Assembly: GCA_011033025.1 (NCBI GenBank)
Contig: WFMF01000331.1
Location: forward strand, 1 to 64,000
Reading direction: 5' to 3'
Length of the DNA stretch: 64,000 nt
Source of the DNA: Beroe forskalii
Taxonomy: Eukaryota > Ctenophora > Nuda > Beroida > Beroidae
In this document: positions 11,894 to 22,934 of the stretch, piece by piece
Position numbering within the stretch: position 1 is the stretch's first letter
How the letters are laid out: each line of letters starts with the position of its first letter
Position numbers and translations under genes: made by a program
Notes under the pieces: model-generated
What the model saw: the letters and a program-made list of their open reading frames with translations, nothing else
Database searches by the model: none
Told to the model about the DNA's origin: nothing

Positions 11894-12969
11894 GCAGTCT
11901 ATGGGCCATGTAGAGTAACATGGAGACTGGAGAAACATTCCATGATCGTGTGTAGGAGAGAGAGATAAGAGATTTGTCAGATGCCACAGAAACACGAATG
12001 ATGAGGTTGAACACATGTCACAGGCTGTGTCGTAGCCTCTGACCACTGTGAGAGAAACACATCTTGTTACATGATCTGTCACAGAAACAACACACTTTAC
12101 GACGATCGCACATTTGAAAAACCCTAACCCCTTCCTGTCACCAAAATTACACTGAAACGACACACCTCACGATAATAAAACCTAACTCGTGTCACAAGTA
12201 GGTCACACATGTTATGTCACAGTCTGATTACTGGGAGGGTATGTGGTAAGCAATACCGTAGTATGTCATGGTGCAGTATGTCTAACCATGTGTGTCCTTG
12301 GTTCTGTCTAGCACCATTTTATATGGTGTCCTGTCTGAATCACCCCTCCCTGACACATGTTGTACTTTATCTCAAGTTGGGTATCATCCAGTCACCCCAT
12401 ACTTTATCCGTCTCCTAATTACTTAATTAACTTAATTAACTGTCTACCACTAGTCGTAGTCTACTCACTCATCAATTGGTATAGTTTAGAGGAAGATTTC
12501 AATTTAATTTCAAGATATATACTGTTCAAAGTAAGTCAACTGAAACGTAGTTCAGAAGTCTGAATTTATGAAAGGCAATGTTCCAACTTTCAGGACGCTC
12601 TTGGTAAATTTCCTGGCCCCCAATAATTCCCTGGCAAAACTGATTTAACACATGACACATCAAGTGCAGTCTGTTGATAAGGACACTGGTAACGTCAGGT
12701 TTGAGAGTTGACACCCCTGACGTCGAATCAGTCACCAATATATTCTTATTTCATTCAATTATCTCAGTTAGCAGTGTCATTATTTCCTGATACCAAACCA
12801 TCCGACCCTGGCCAAACCCTGCTAGTATCACGTGACTATCACGCGATATTTGCCACTTCGGTTATGGGCAAGAGGGAGAGTGTTGTAGAATTACAGTAGA
12901 ATTTAACAGTGACTGACTTTGCCTTATCTTGTAAGTGTTTCGTGCTTGGAACTGGAGGTACCCTGGACT

Positions 12970-13170
12970 TCATAGTTCTAATTTGATTGGTTGATTCTCA
13001 TTCATTGCTGAATTTTGATTGTATGATACTTCATCTAATGCTGGGTTTTGATTGGATGATGATCATTTGACTGCTGACTGGTGATTGGGTAATCTCACGG
13101 TCCATGGATAACCTGATTGGTTAATGTTGCGGTGAATTGAAGTTTGATTGGTGAAGTCTCAATGGTCATT
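12970..13170. repeat. TTGATTGG-word cluster
   Basis: GATTGG or GATTGT words recur at 25-45 bp intervals for 200 bp, without strict periodicity. The pattern is the same as at 9058 and in the MRL intron at 39834. Confidence 0.4.
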
Positions 13171-13915
13171 GCCTCTTTGCTTTTTCTTTTGGAGTATGAG
13201 AAGTTTTACTTTATTTTTTTCTTATGTAAAACACTTGCCACTTTCTACTTTCGTTTCGTCCTTTTTTGCAACAGAATACAAAGCTATTTTGCATTAACGT
13301 TGCCACAATGCACATTGTAACATAGGACACTATTCTTTAATTACAGATGAAAATAGAACTAAATTTAAATATCGTAATTTAATGTCAGACTTCTCACGTC
13401 AATCAAGTGTGACAATTCACAACGGGTCACAAAATCTGCAATAGTAATTCTAAATAAATCTGAAAGAACCATAACTAACAAAAGTGGTATTTATTTTCCC
13501 AAAAATACCAATAATCTAGATTACGTGAAGCTAAATTTACCACCCAATCTCATTTTGCATAGTAACTGTAACCATTCAGCTATTTAACACCTGTTCACGA
13601 GACTGAATACTTTATTAAGTAAAGCGTAGTCTGGAGTTACAGCGATTTGAATAACGATTTATTAAATTCTATATGAATTAAATCAAACATATTTTGTCAT
13701 ATTATAAATTTTGAATGACTATATTTTTATTTTTATTTCTCAAGCTTTTCGAGTGAAATTTCTACTTACAACTTTTCAGTAGATTTACCCTTACTCATTG
13801 TGGTTAATGGTCTTGGAACTTCTTGATACTACTAAAATAGTGTCATTACAGTTGTATGTTAGTTGTATGTTACTATTTGTGGTAACTATGTGGTTACACC
13901 TCACTAACTTTATAC

Positions 13916-14010
13916 CATGTGACCTATAGTTATTATCACGTGACCCACTCTGTGGTAGGATCAAAGTCACGTGACCTAGATGATGCGATCACGTGACCTA
14001 TTGTGATCAA
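13916..14010. promoter_or_regulatory. Four CACGTGACC-type words
   Basis: CATGTGACCTA, CACGTGACCC, CACGTGACCTAG and CACGTGACCTAT follow each other at roughly 30-bp spacing. The extended TCACGTGACC word is shared by all, so this is either a regulatory cluster or a decayed tandem repeat. Confidence 0.4.
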
Positions 14011-16061
14011 TACACTTTTCATCACCTTGCATTTTGCAAGATCTCCTCTTCTACACAGTATTGGTAGTGGTTGTTCTGATACGTAGGTGCAAGGTCTCAA
14101 GGTTACTTTATTTGTTTTATTCCTTCCAAAATGTATCGATGCAAAGTTTTTCCAAATTTTAAGAGTGGTTAAATGTTTCAAAATGATCAGCATTTTTTAA
14201 ACGTTGTTTTCGATAATCAATTTCCGTTTATTAACATGAGCATTTACCAGTTCAATCATGCAGGAAATTCTGTCGTTATGGAGCGAAAACTTGGAATAAT
14301 TTTTTTTATCTATTTTAAGTCATGATGCAAGAACATTACTTGATATTTTGTTCACTGTTTTGCTCATTTATAATCATGATCTTTGTGTTTCGTCTAAATT
14401 CGATCTGCAACAGTCGAAATTCCATGCCATTTAGACATTGTTAATTTCTCAATCGGATTGATAATTGGTATACCGAAATTCCGAATGACCAAATACCGTA
14501 TTGGTTTGTTTACTGTTGTAAAATATAACTGATATTCCATTGAATTATGCATCCTTTAACATGACCCACTAATTCACATTTACCATGGTAAACCCAATAA
14601 AGGTGCAAAATGTGTTAAATTCCATTCATTATAGCGGCAGTAATTCGATATTGGAATGTGTGTTAATTCTCCAGTCACGCTGTAATTACTGATATTGTTT
14701 CTTTGTTGGTACATACAGTACCCTAATATGGTGATACTCTGATTCAGTTGCAAGCAAATCACTTTAGCACAAAAAGTCACATTACTTCTGCCGATGTCAC
14801 AGTGACATAAGTGAATTAACTCCTACTTTACGTAACGCGCGATACATATTTCAAGCCAAAAGCCTTGTATCGTAATTGAGTTACAGTAATTTTAGCGCCG
14901 CGCGCGCGGCTTCGTTGGAGTTATATCTCTGTAAATTGGAGAGCCAGTGGTAATTTAGGGCTTCCATTTCCATGACCTTATTTCTTGCACAGCGTATGAT
15001 CTATTGTAAGTAGTTCACTTAGGTAAAATCACTGACGATGACATAACTCCGCGGTAATTCCTGATTATAAAGTGCTTCCATATTTGCATATTTTGGCAGA
15101 TCTTCCATAGTTCGATTAGTCCCGAAGTCCAAATTCCCTTTTCAGGGCTTGTGTTTTGAACTTGTGTTTGTGACCACCAATTTAGTAAATGAGCATGTCA
15201 TGTCTTTGCACGTCAACACATGTCAAACTGTCAAATACGTCACTTGGTTTTCTGCGGTGTATTATTTCGCCATTAAAACTCCGACCTAGGTTTAGAGTTT
15301 TAGCGGGGACGGACTTTTCACCTCATGAGCTCTTGACTCTTTTCCTCGCCGTATTTCACCTCTAGGCAAACGTTAAGGTCTGGGTAAGGGTTACGGGATG
15401 GGTTAGGGTTAAGGAGTTGGGTAAGGATAGGGTTATTATATGGTTAGGTTCAGGGCTGGGAGAATTAGCTAATTTGGTGCCGTGAGATCAAATGTCGTTT
15501 TAGCTCAGTGAGGTTAGGGCATCATAAGTTTAATTAAAGTAGTGATTCTCATAGCCCGTAGGGGCTAGGTCTCTTTCCAAGTTTAATATCATTACTACTT
15601 CGTATTAACCATACACGCTTCAATCTTATAGAAGCAATCCATTGATTGCTATATTGTTGATATTATGTTGATTTTCTTCGTCTATTGTGTGTTAATTTAC
15701 TCTCTTTTCATCCCCAGTCAATAGTGGAGTATTGGTTGGGATAAAGAGTCTATTTTCCTCACAACTCCACGGTTTGTATCTGACTAAATGATATGCAACA
15801 ATGTCACGGGTTTTCCTTTCTATCCTGAAGTATAGACGATATAAAGATTTACTATCTGAGTATTTGATAGGCTACTATAGGGATTGTCATATCACGGGTT
15901 TTCTTTTTTTTACTACCTATAGTACAGACAATATAGATTCCACGTATCTCTTCTTCCTATTTTTCAGAGTAGACTCTACTTTTCGTCGGAAGTAGTGAAG
16001 TACTCATTGAACAGATCAAGCCTCGACTTCGCCCATTCTCCTCACAAATAATAGAAACTCT

Positions 16062-16108
16062 TTGGCGTCATCAGTTCACCATTCTAACCCCTGATAATGA
16101 CGTCACTC
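16062..16108. mobile_element. CRE-type micro-element, partial
   Basis: GGCGTCATCAGTTCACCATT followed by CTAACCCCTGATAATGACGT is a clean inner copy of the family in reverse orientation. The terminal TAGGCGGT repeats are gone. Confidence 0.55.
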
Positions 16109-16189
16109 TCAACCATCACTCCTGTTCTTGTTCTTGTTCAGTAACTTCCTAGCTCTGCCACCTGTCAGTACAGTGGGTTTAACACTCAC

Positions 16190-16230
16190 ACGTGCGTCAC
16201 GTGATCGCCTGGCGACAGATCACGTGATAT
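16190..16230. promoter_or_regulatory. CACGTG words
   Basis: GCGTCACGTGATC and GATCACGTGATA lie 24 bp apart in mirror arrangement around CGCCTGGCGACA. No nearby exon is seen. Confidence 0.3.
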
Positions 16231-16892
16231 TCTGTTATCAACCATTCATTCGAGTAAGGGAGAGGGAGGAGAGATATATGTTTTTCTTTACTATTTTGAC
16301 ATTTTAACAATTTGGCACATCTCCATATCATAAGCCCCTTTTTCATTGATAGTTGCCTCTTTGAAATGTCACGTGATAAAACTTATTCGTCACTTGACTG
16401 GTATACCCATCAACTACTTGTATCTTAGCAATGAGAAAAGCTTAGTACCTATAGAAAGATAATATTTGAGTATTATAAAATGCTGAGATAATCTCAGTTG
16501 TTTACCGTATGTACATCCCTGAGGAGTGGCAGTGTAATTCGTGTATATTTTGTTTTGCTACTCACTCCTCTATACATTTTGTTAGTTGTAGTCATATTCT
16601 TGCAGACATGAGTAATAATATGCAAGCTACGCGCAGAAACTTGTTCCATGTTTCACATGTGTTTTTTTCATGAAATTTGCTCGAGGCTGGCCCTCTGATA
16701 ATATCACAGAATATCTTGGTCGCTTTACTGAGACCAAGTTACTGAGAAGTTATCACATGCCATTCCTCACGTTCTTCTTGTTGCTTTTTTTCTTTTTTAC
16801 TACAGAAATCTGTTGTAGCGTAGTTCGAGTCTCTACAAACTTATAGACGCAAGTACAAACGCAGAAAGATATTTCACTGTATCAGCACTGGT

Positions 16893-16983
16893 CGACAGAC
16901 AGACATAAGGACACAGACAGGCATGCACGTGGCGACAAACTGACAGACAGACGAACAAACAGACACAGAGACAGACAAACACA
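16893..16983. repeat. ACAGAC-rich simple repeat
   Basis: GACAGACAGACATAAGGACA and similar words repeat irregularly for 90 bp. Confidence 0.7.
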
Positions 16984-19007
16984 TTGCCACACACGCACGA
17001 TTCTACTCAACCAATACATTCACGAGCTGGTGACTGTGGTTCGACTCGTCTTCGATCTTTCCCGTTTCACCAGTTTATTGTTACTTCCTTTTATACATTT
17101 CCATCTCTACTATGTCTACTATTTCTATATTTTTCTGAATATTTCACTGTCTTTTCCTCTTTTTGGTTTCCTAGGAAAGAAATATTCCCGATATCTGACA
17201 TCTCTTTTCTGCAGTTCCTTTCAACCTCTTTCGCTTTGGTTGACTGTTACCAAGTCTACTGCTACACAAATAAATCATTATTCTCAGTTTATGACCAGTT
17301 TACAGTATTTATGTCGGAGATTGATTCATTCATTTTCCTATTCGACTCACTGTTTGACTCACTTTTTCACGATTTGACTCATTTCCGTCCCTTCAAGCCT
17401 TCAGTCTTGTTATACATCCAAATTTCAATCTTCTATGATACGTAATAGCATAGCTTGCCTGGAATTTGCTTAAATCATTACAAAGCGAAATACTTTCACT
17501 GTTTCATGGTCTCTAATTGAAAATAATCATCGAAATCATGTTCTTGTGACGATTTACTGCAGGACATCCCCGGAATTTATCTGTTTCACTGCCTGCTGGC
17601 ACCAAAATACGAGCCTGAATTCTTGAGACCTAGTTGGAACAAAGCCAAAGTCCCAATGACTCAGCACTTTGAAATTTCATTTACAATTTTACTATGTTTT
17701 GATTTATATAGTAGGGTCTAGTTGACGGACACATTTTTGCTTATAATCATATCACGAAGGAAAATAAATAAAAAATATTTTTTGTACAATTACGCACACT
17801 CGTTCTTGTTCTGCTTGTTATCGCCTATTTTTATCAGAAAACATTGTAACATGAACCAGCAAGAAACACAATAATACCACCCATTTGCCTCCCATGAACT
17901 AGCTCGAAACCCCGTACACACAACGCATTTGATAATAACTTTGATATATGTATACCGTATTATGCCAGTATTGTTCACGCTGTTAGCGACATCATAGCAA
18001 ATCACGTGCTGTATAGAGCCTGAACTTCACATGAACGCACGGACAACAATTTGGTTAGAAATCTTGGAAATCTTCAGTTGTATTCAGATTTGATGAGAGT
18101 TTTTGTTCTATATTTGGTTACGTCATCTTGACAGAACATGTGACCGCTGCAGCATGTTATTGGGTAATCAGATTAGCTGTACATTTGTGAACCTAGAATT
18201 CAGAGGTTTTATATTTGCCGTTGACGCCGCGAGACGCACTTTCTGTTCTCGGCTAGTGATAGGATTAGGTTTAGGTTTAATAAAATCATAGAAAATTTTA
18301 TAAATTTCGTAGTTTTGTTGGTACCTTTTTTGTCAATTATAGCTGCAGTTTGTTATTTTGATAGCTTAGCTCCGTTAGTTCGATATGCCCATTGATCCTT
18401 GGTAAGTTCATCTGTTTTTTGGAAAATATGATTCCTGTCTAAATATTTATAAACGTAAGAAATAAAGTGACAAAATGAACGTGCTGCAAGAAATAAAGTT
18501 ACCTGATTGAAATTCAAGTGATTCTCGTGAGATTTGGGGGTGATTCCAATGTTTTTGTGCGTCAAAGTATGTGATCGTGAGCAACGTCTCTTTAACACTC
18601 CCTACAATCACGAATATATGCACGAGAATTCAGGTCATTGCAACATTCTGCATATTATTCAAGTCTCTGTAGTACGTTGCCGATTACCGATTTCATTATT
18701 CTCACCGATAGTTAAACTGCGAATAGTGGCTGAGATAATGTGAATTTTGCTGTTTTATCAGGCGCTGTGACCCTTTTATCAGTGTAAGTATCCATTATTG
18801 AGCCAGATCGCTTAAGCTGAGCCACTGATCCTGAGCTATTACAAACGCTTGACCTAAAAGCCTTTTAAATCAAAATTTTGGATTCAGCCTAACAAAGCGT
18901 AAGAATGCGGATTATACCAAAGTGGATTACAATTGCTGCTCCAGCTGTTTGGACGAGAATTACTTAATTTCTACATTTGGAATTAAAATAAGAGTAAAAA
19001 GTTATGT

Positions 19008-19122
19008 AGGGGGGGGGCCAACGTAATTTTTGTACATTTTTGTACATTTTTACCCAGTAAATCTGAATATGTACAAAAATAAGTATGTACAAAAATGTAC
19101 AAGTATGTACAAAAATGTACTT
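19008..19122. mobile_element. Near-palindromic GTACA element, copy 1
   Basis: A G-run and CCAACGTAATTTTTGTACAT lead into a core TTTTTACCCAGTAAATCTGA, followed by inverted TATGTACAAAAA words. The same core and arms occur in the same orientation at 22024-22142. It behaves as a short foldback or MITE-like element of about 115-120 bp with no coding capacity. Confidence 0.7.
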
Positions 19123-19690
19123 TCCGACCATAGAAATATGGCTTGAGGAGTAAAATCTATTTTAACTTCTCTATAGACTTATTAAATTTGTATCCTGATC
19201 AAATGTTGGAGTTTCGGTCATTTTATACAAATTTACACAAGCTATTATATGCACCCATGAATCGACATTTTGCTTGTACACAGTGTAGGTACATGCACGC
19301 TTATCATGTACGGATCAACGTCATCAATTCAATGCCTAATGCTCCACGATGGCGTGGCACGAATGGCATACTAATCTAACACGATATGTTTATTATGATA
19401 AGCACCATGAGTCTGTTTCAATTCAATTTTCTTTCCAGATTACGGATGATGGGTCTTGCATAATTGATACTTGTATTCTGTTGTCCGCAGTATAACAATA
19501 TGATGGGGCCGTGCACCTTTGTTGTCAATCTCTTGTCTCAACTCTCGTCTCTCACTATGCAGTTGCCATGTTAAGTTGATTTTTTATTGACAGGGATTTT
19601 AAAGGGTATAGTTCAAGCTATAGCTCGAGCAAGCCTTCTAGAATGGGGTTTTATGCTGACCCCCGGCTATACAGCCAGGGGCAATAGTTG
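19123..19690. other. Unique AT-rich spacer
   Basis: No exon or RNA gene is visible. 19600-19640 contains GCTATAGCTCGAGCA, which recurs at 20944-20958. This suggests that the two are ends or fragments of one repeat family. Confidence 0.45.
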
Positions 19691-19699
19691 GAGGCATTT

Positions 19700-20405
19700 A
19701 TTATACCCCTGCTATTATATAGCTCCGATATGTCACTCAAACGGATATGTCACTGGTAGTGTACTGATATATCACGTGTTGCTACTTCATACGATCGCTA
19801 GACAAGGGGCTTTATTTTCACAGACTTCACTTCCAGTGACAAATCGGTTTTTTGAGTTATAAAGCTCGCGGCCCGGATTTGTCACTTTCACACCGATATG
19901 TCACTAGAAGTTTCGGTCAACCTTAAATTACGAGCCAGACATGGAGACATTGCTGACCAGAAAATTTCTTGGAACGTTGTCTCGCATGAAGAGGGCGAGG
20001 GTCGCCACCCCTTGGATCATATAACTATAGAGGGCATATCGGTGTTTTGGATCCGGGCCCCGTGAGTTTTTATAACTCAAAAACCGATTTGTCACTGGAG
20101 GTGAAGTCTGTGAAAATAAAGCCCCTTGTCTAGTTTTCGTGATCAACATGATATATCAATTACACTACCAGTGACATAGCCCTTCGAGCGATCGTATGAA
20201 GTAGCAACAGATACGCAATTACATGCCCCACTGCGTGGTGCGCATCGCTGACATTACCGGACGACAGAAAGGAATACGCATGTAAGATCATTTGCGCATC
20301 ATCTACCGGACGACAAAGAAGCAGAACAGCACCTTTTTGCACACGTGACATTGTTAGTGTAACATAGCACCTTTTTGCCACGATAGGAGCTATATACCTT
20401 AGTAC
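19700..20405. mobile_element. Imperfect long inverted repeat
   Basis: The left arm (about 19725-19880) and the right arm (about 20052-20217, inverted) share blocks such as CTAGACAAGGGGCTTTATTT, the CAGTGACAAATCGG word and ACTTCATACGATCG. The right arm has extra sequence and a different block order at its outer side. The word GATATGTCACT repeats inside. It resembles a non-coding foldback transposon; no target duplication could be fixed. Confidence 0.6.
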
Positions 20406-21289
20406 GGCATCACCTAATTTGCGCACTTTAAGATCGGAGCACTTTATTAGTGTGGTTTTTTGAGATAGAAAACGATGTGGAAATTTGAATAAATTTGAAA
20501 TTTTCCTCTTGATTGTAGGACATCATATTCAATTCATAGGACCAGCAATCAAAATTTTGCAATTATGAAAATAAATCAAATTTTCTACAGTAATAATTTA
20601 TAGTATCCATTACAATTTCTTTCTTTAAACTATTTAAGTTTTAAGCTAACTATCACGATATACAGCTCGTTTTTGTGATTATACTTTCGTTTTGGCCACT
20701 ATAAACTTATCAAGTACCTATACATTTAAATCCGGTATTATAGAACTATTCATTAATTCATGTCCGAAAAAAAACTAAATCGAAAAAACGCAAAATTCAC
20801 AAAATTGTTCACTAAATTAGCATGCACTTGATTTTATGCGCACTTAATATACACTTAATTAGTGCCGTTTTTCCAAACCGCACTAATTAAGTGACGCTTT
20901 CGTTCTTAAGTGTACTACTAGTTAGCTGACAGGAGCTATAGTTCTATAGCTCGAGCAGCCCTGTCTAGAAAGAATTTTGTATCGGACAATAACCCGGGTC
21001 AGCGTAAAAAGGTCACGTCCCTGTATAGTAATTAGTAACTCTGACCTGAGCTCCTTACTGAGAAGTGAGAGAGCTCCAGACTGAGAGCTCCTGTCCTGGG
21101 ACAGGTCTAAGATATGGGAAACTCCCTGGTTCCACCCAGGAACCTCATTCCTCAACCAATTGTCAAAATGCTTCCGGCAGGCAACTTTCTTCTGACATCA
21201 TGAGATCATGGTGATTGGTGATTAAACAGTTTGATATTAATTTCATCACCCCAAATTCAATCGCAGTAGGTACTGCATATTTAGATCAA
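20406..21289. other. Spacer with CACTTAATTAGTG palindromes
   Basis: 20820-20920 carries several ACTTAATTAGTG and CACTAATTAAGTG words in both orientations. 20931-21010 matches 19605-19650. No coding sequence is recognised. Confidence 0.45.
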
Positions 21290-21738
21290 TTAATACCTTA
21301 TTGGACATATTTATCACCGACATTATTCACGCTGAGCACCTCATGTGAATATTATCGTCCAGAAAATTATGTCCGTGATACTAATGTCCGTGATATTCCA
21401 GGTCCGTGAAAATTAAGTCCACTACAGTGACAGGGTACGGACGCAAAAATTTCGAATTCATCTCTTTAAACGTGCAAATAATAAATTTTTCCAGGAAATT
21501 GTGTTTCTTTTCGCTCAGTAACTGCGATATGAAAATTCATCATTAATTTACGAAAATATCGAAAAATCTTCAATTCAAGTATTCTAATCGTGGAAGAAAA
21601 TGGGAAACATAGAGCCGAAAATTTCGGAATTTGTGTTGAAAATTTGAAGTGGCAGAATCAAGCGTGTGAATATTGATGTCCGTGGGGTTTTGGGTCCGTG
21701 AAACTAAAGTCCGTGAAAATTATGTCCGATAAGGTATA
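21290..21738. mobile_element. MITE with TCCGTGA-rich terminal repeats
   Basis: Left end TACCTTATTGGACATATTTA and right end ATTATGTCCGATAAGGTATA are inverted copies. Both ends contain further GTCCGTGA words spaced 12-20 bp apart. The element is about 447 bp, flanked by TA and without an open frame. TA target sites suggest a Tc1/mariner-type origin, which is inference. Confidence 0.65.
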
Positions 21739-22023
21739 AACTTTACCAAACGATTTTCCACCACCTTCTATTGTTTCCATGAAGAAAGGGTGTATCGACT
21801 TATTATCAACCCGGTAAGTTGTATAGGAGTTTTGTCAACAAAGTCTGATAAGATTTAGATTATTGAAAAAGGGCGATTGAGTTATGGACACTCCATGTCC
21901 ATAACTCAATATACGAACACTTTTAGGGCCTATGTTTATCAACAAGTCGTATATAAGCATGACCATTGTGAAATATAAAGTTGAAAACCAAGTCTGTATT
22001 CCACCTTCTTGGGCCGAGATAGA

Positions 22024-22142
22024 TTTGTACATCTTTGTACATCTTTGTACATTCTTGTACATTTTTACCCAGTAAATCTGAAAGTGTACAAAAATTAGTA
22101 TGTACAAAAATGTACAAAAATTACGTTGCCCCCCCCCCCCTA
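22024..22142. mobile_element. Near-palindromic GTACA element, copy 2
   Basis: Four TTTGTACAT words, the shared core ACCCAGTAAATCTGAA, then inverted TATGTACAAAAA words and ATTACGTTGCC with a C-run. The closing end is the inverted counterpart of the opening of copy 1. This defines TIRs with a G/C homopolymer at the tip. Confidence 0.7.
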
Positions 22143-22297
22143 TGTTCAGCTTCGAGAAATACAGAGCGCGTGTACTTACAATACATTGCAGCATTACACT
22201 GAGTTAAATTGTAAAATAATAGAATACAATAACGTTTTGTTCGAAGGCGTTCCCACTTCCAGCCAAGTTCCGAAGTCGTTGTAATAAACCACAGCTC

Positions 22298-22352
22298 GTA
22301 TAATAGGCAGTGGAGATTGACGTCATCATCAGGGTTTAGAGTGGTGAGGTGT
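22298..22352. mobile_element. CRE-type micro-element, left part intact
   Basis: ATAGGCAGTGGAGATTGACG followed by TCATCATCAGGG and a TTTAGAGTGGTGAGG core. The left terminal word TAGGCAGT is one base off the family ends, and the right end is missing. Confidence 0.5.
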
Positions 22353-22934
22353 TGAAGTTACCCCCGCCTGATTTTGGAGCGCTGTATTTATTCTGCAGCG
22401 TTTATGCAGCGGAGTTGTTAATTTGCGACTTCAACAGTTTGACAGTGTCAGGAAAAACAATAACTTTTATATATGTAGGTTTTATATATTTCACACTGCA
22501 GCGTGTGCCGTGCGGTCTGTCGAATGTGTGTGAAGTTCGCGCAAGACTCGTCGGCTTAATATAAGCTCTGGAACTAAAGCATTTCCTATATCGATCATTA
22601 TATCATCACTGGAGTCAATTGGGCGTGGCATTGCGTTTCTGATAGGATATTGGCGTGTCAGTATTAACCTGTGATATGCCGAGTGTTTTCTATCATTGTG
22701 GTTTAGCTGTTTTCCTGTCTCTTTGTTTAGTCTAATATTGTTCTGTCGTGTATTAACGTATCGTTTATTCGTTTCATGTATTGACGAAAATTTTATGCCC
22801 GACCGGAAACCCTTTTCTGCAGTTTCTCCTCACCCCTCTCTACTATAAATAGTTTTTCAACCGTTTCATCACAATTCCCTATAACCCTTTTTTCTTTTTC
22901 TTTTTACCCATCTTAAATCCCTAGTAAAAAGAAA

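Larger units (their letters stand above)
7634..18990. other. Long gene-free stretch
   Basis: No exon of a recognisable family was found on either strand. Open frames at 8990, 11320 and 16984 look like chance or motif-driven reading. The stretch holds motif clusters and small repeats listed separately. Otherwise it is AT-rich unique sequence. Confidence 0.55.

Noticed and set aside
15375-15455. TTAGGG-like words suggesting an internal telomere
   Set aside because: GGGTTAGGGTTAAGG-type words are irregular, few and mixed; no true telomeric array.
16984-17445. 153-codon frame, with a second overlapping frame
   Set aside because: Phe/Ser/Leu-rich reading of a T- and C-rich stretch. Two frames are open at once.
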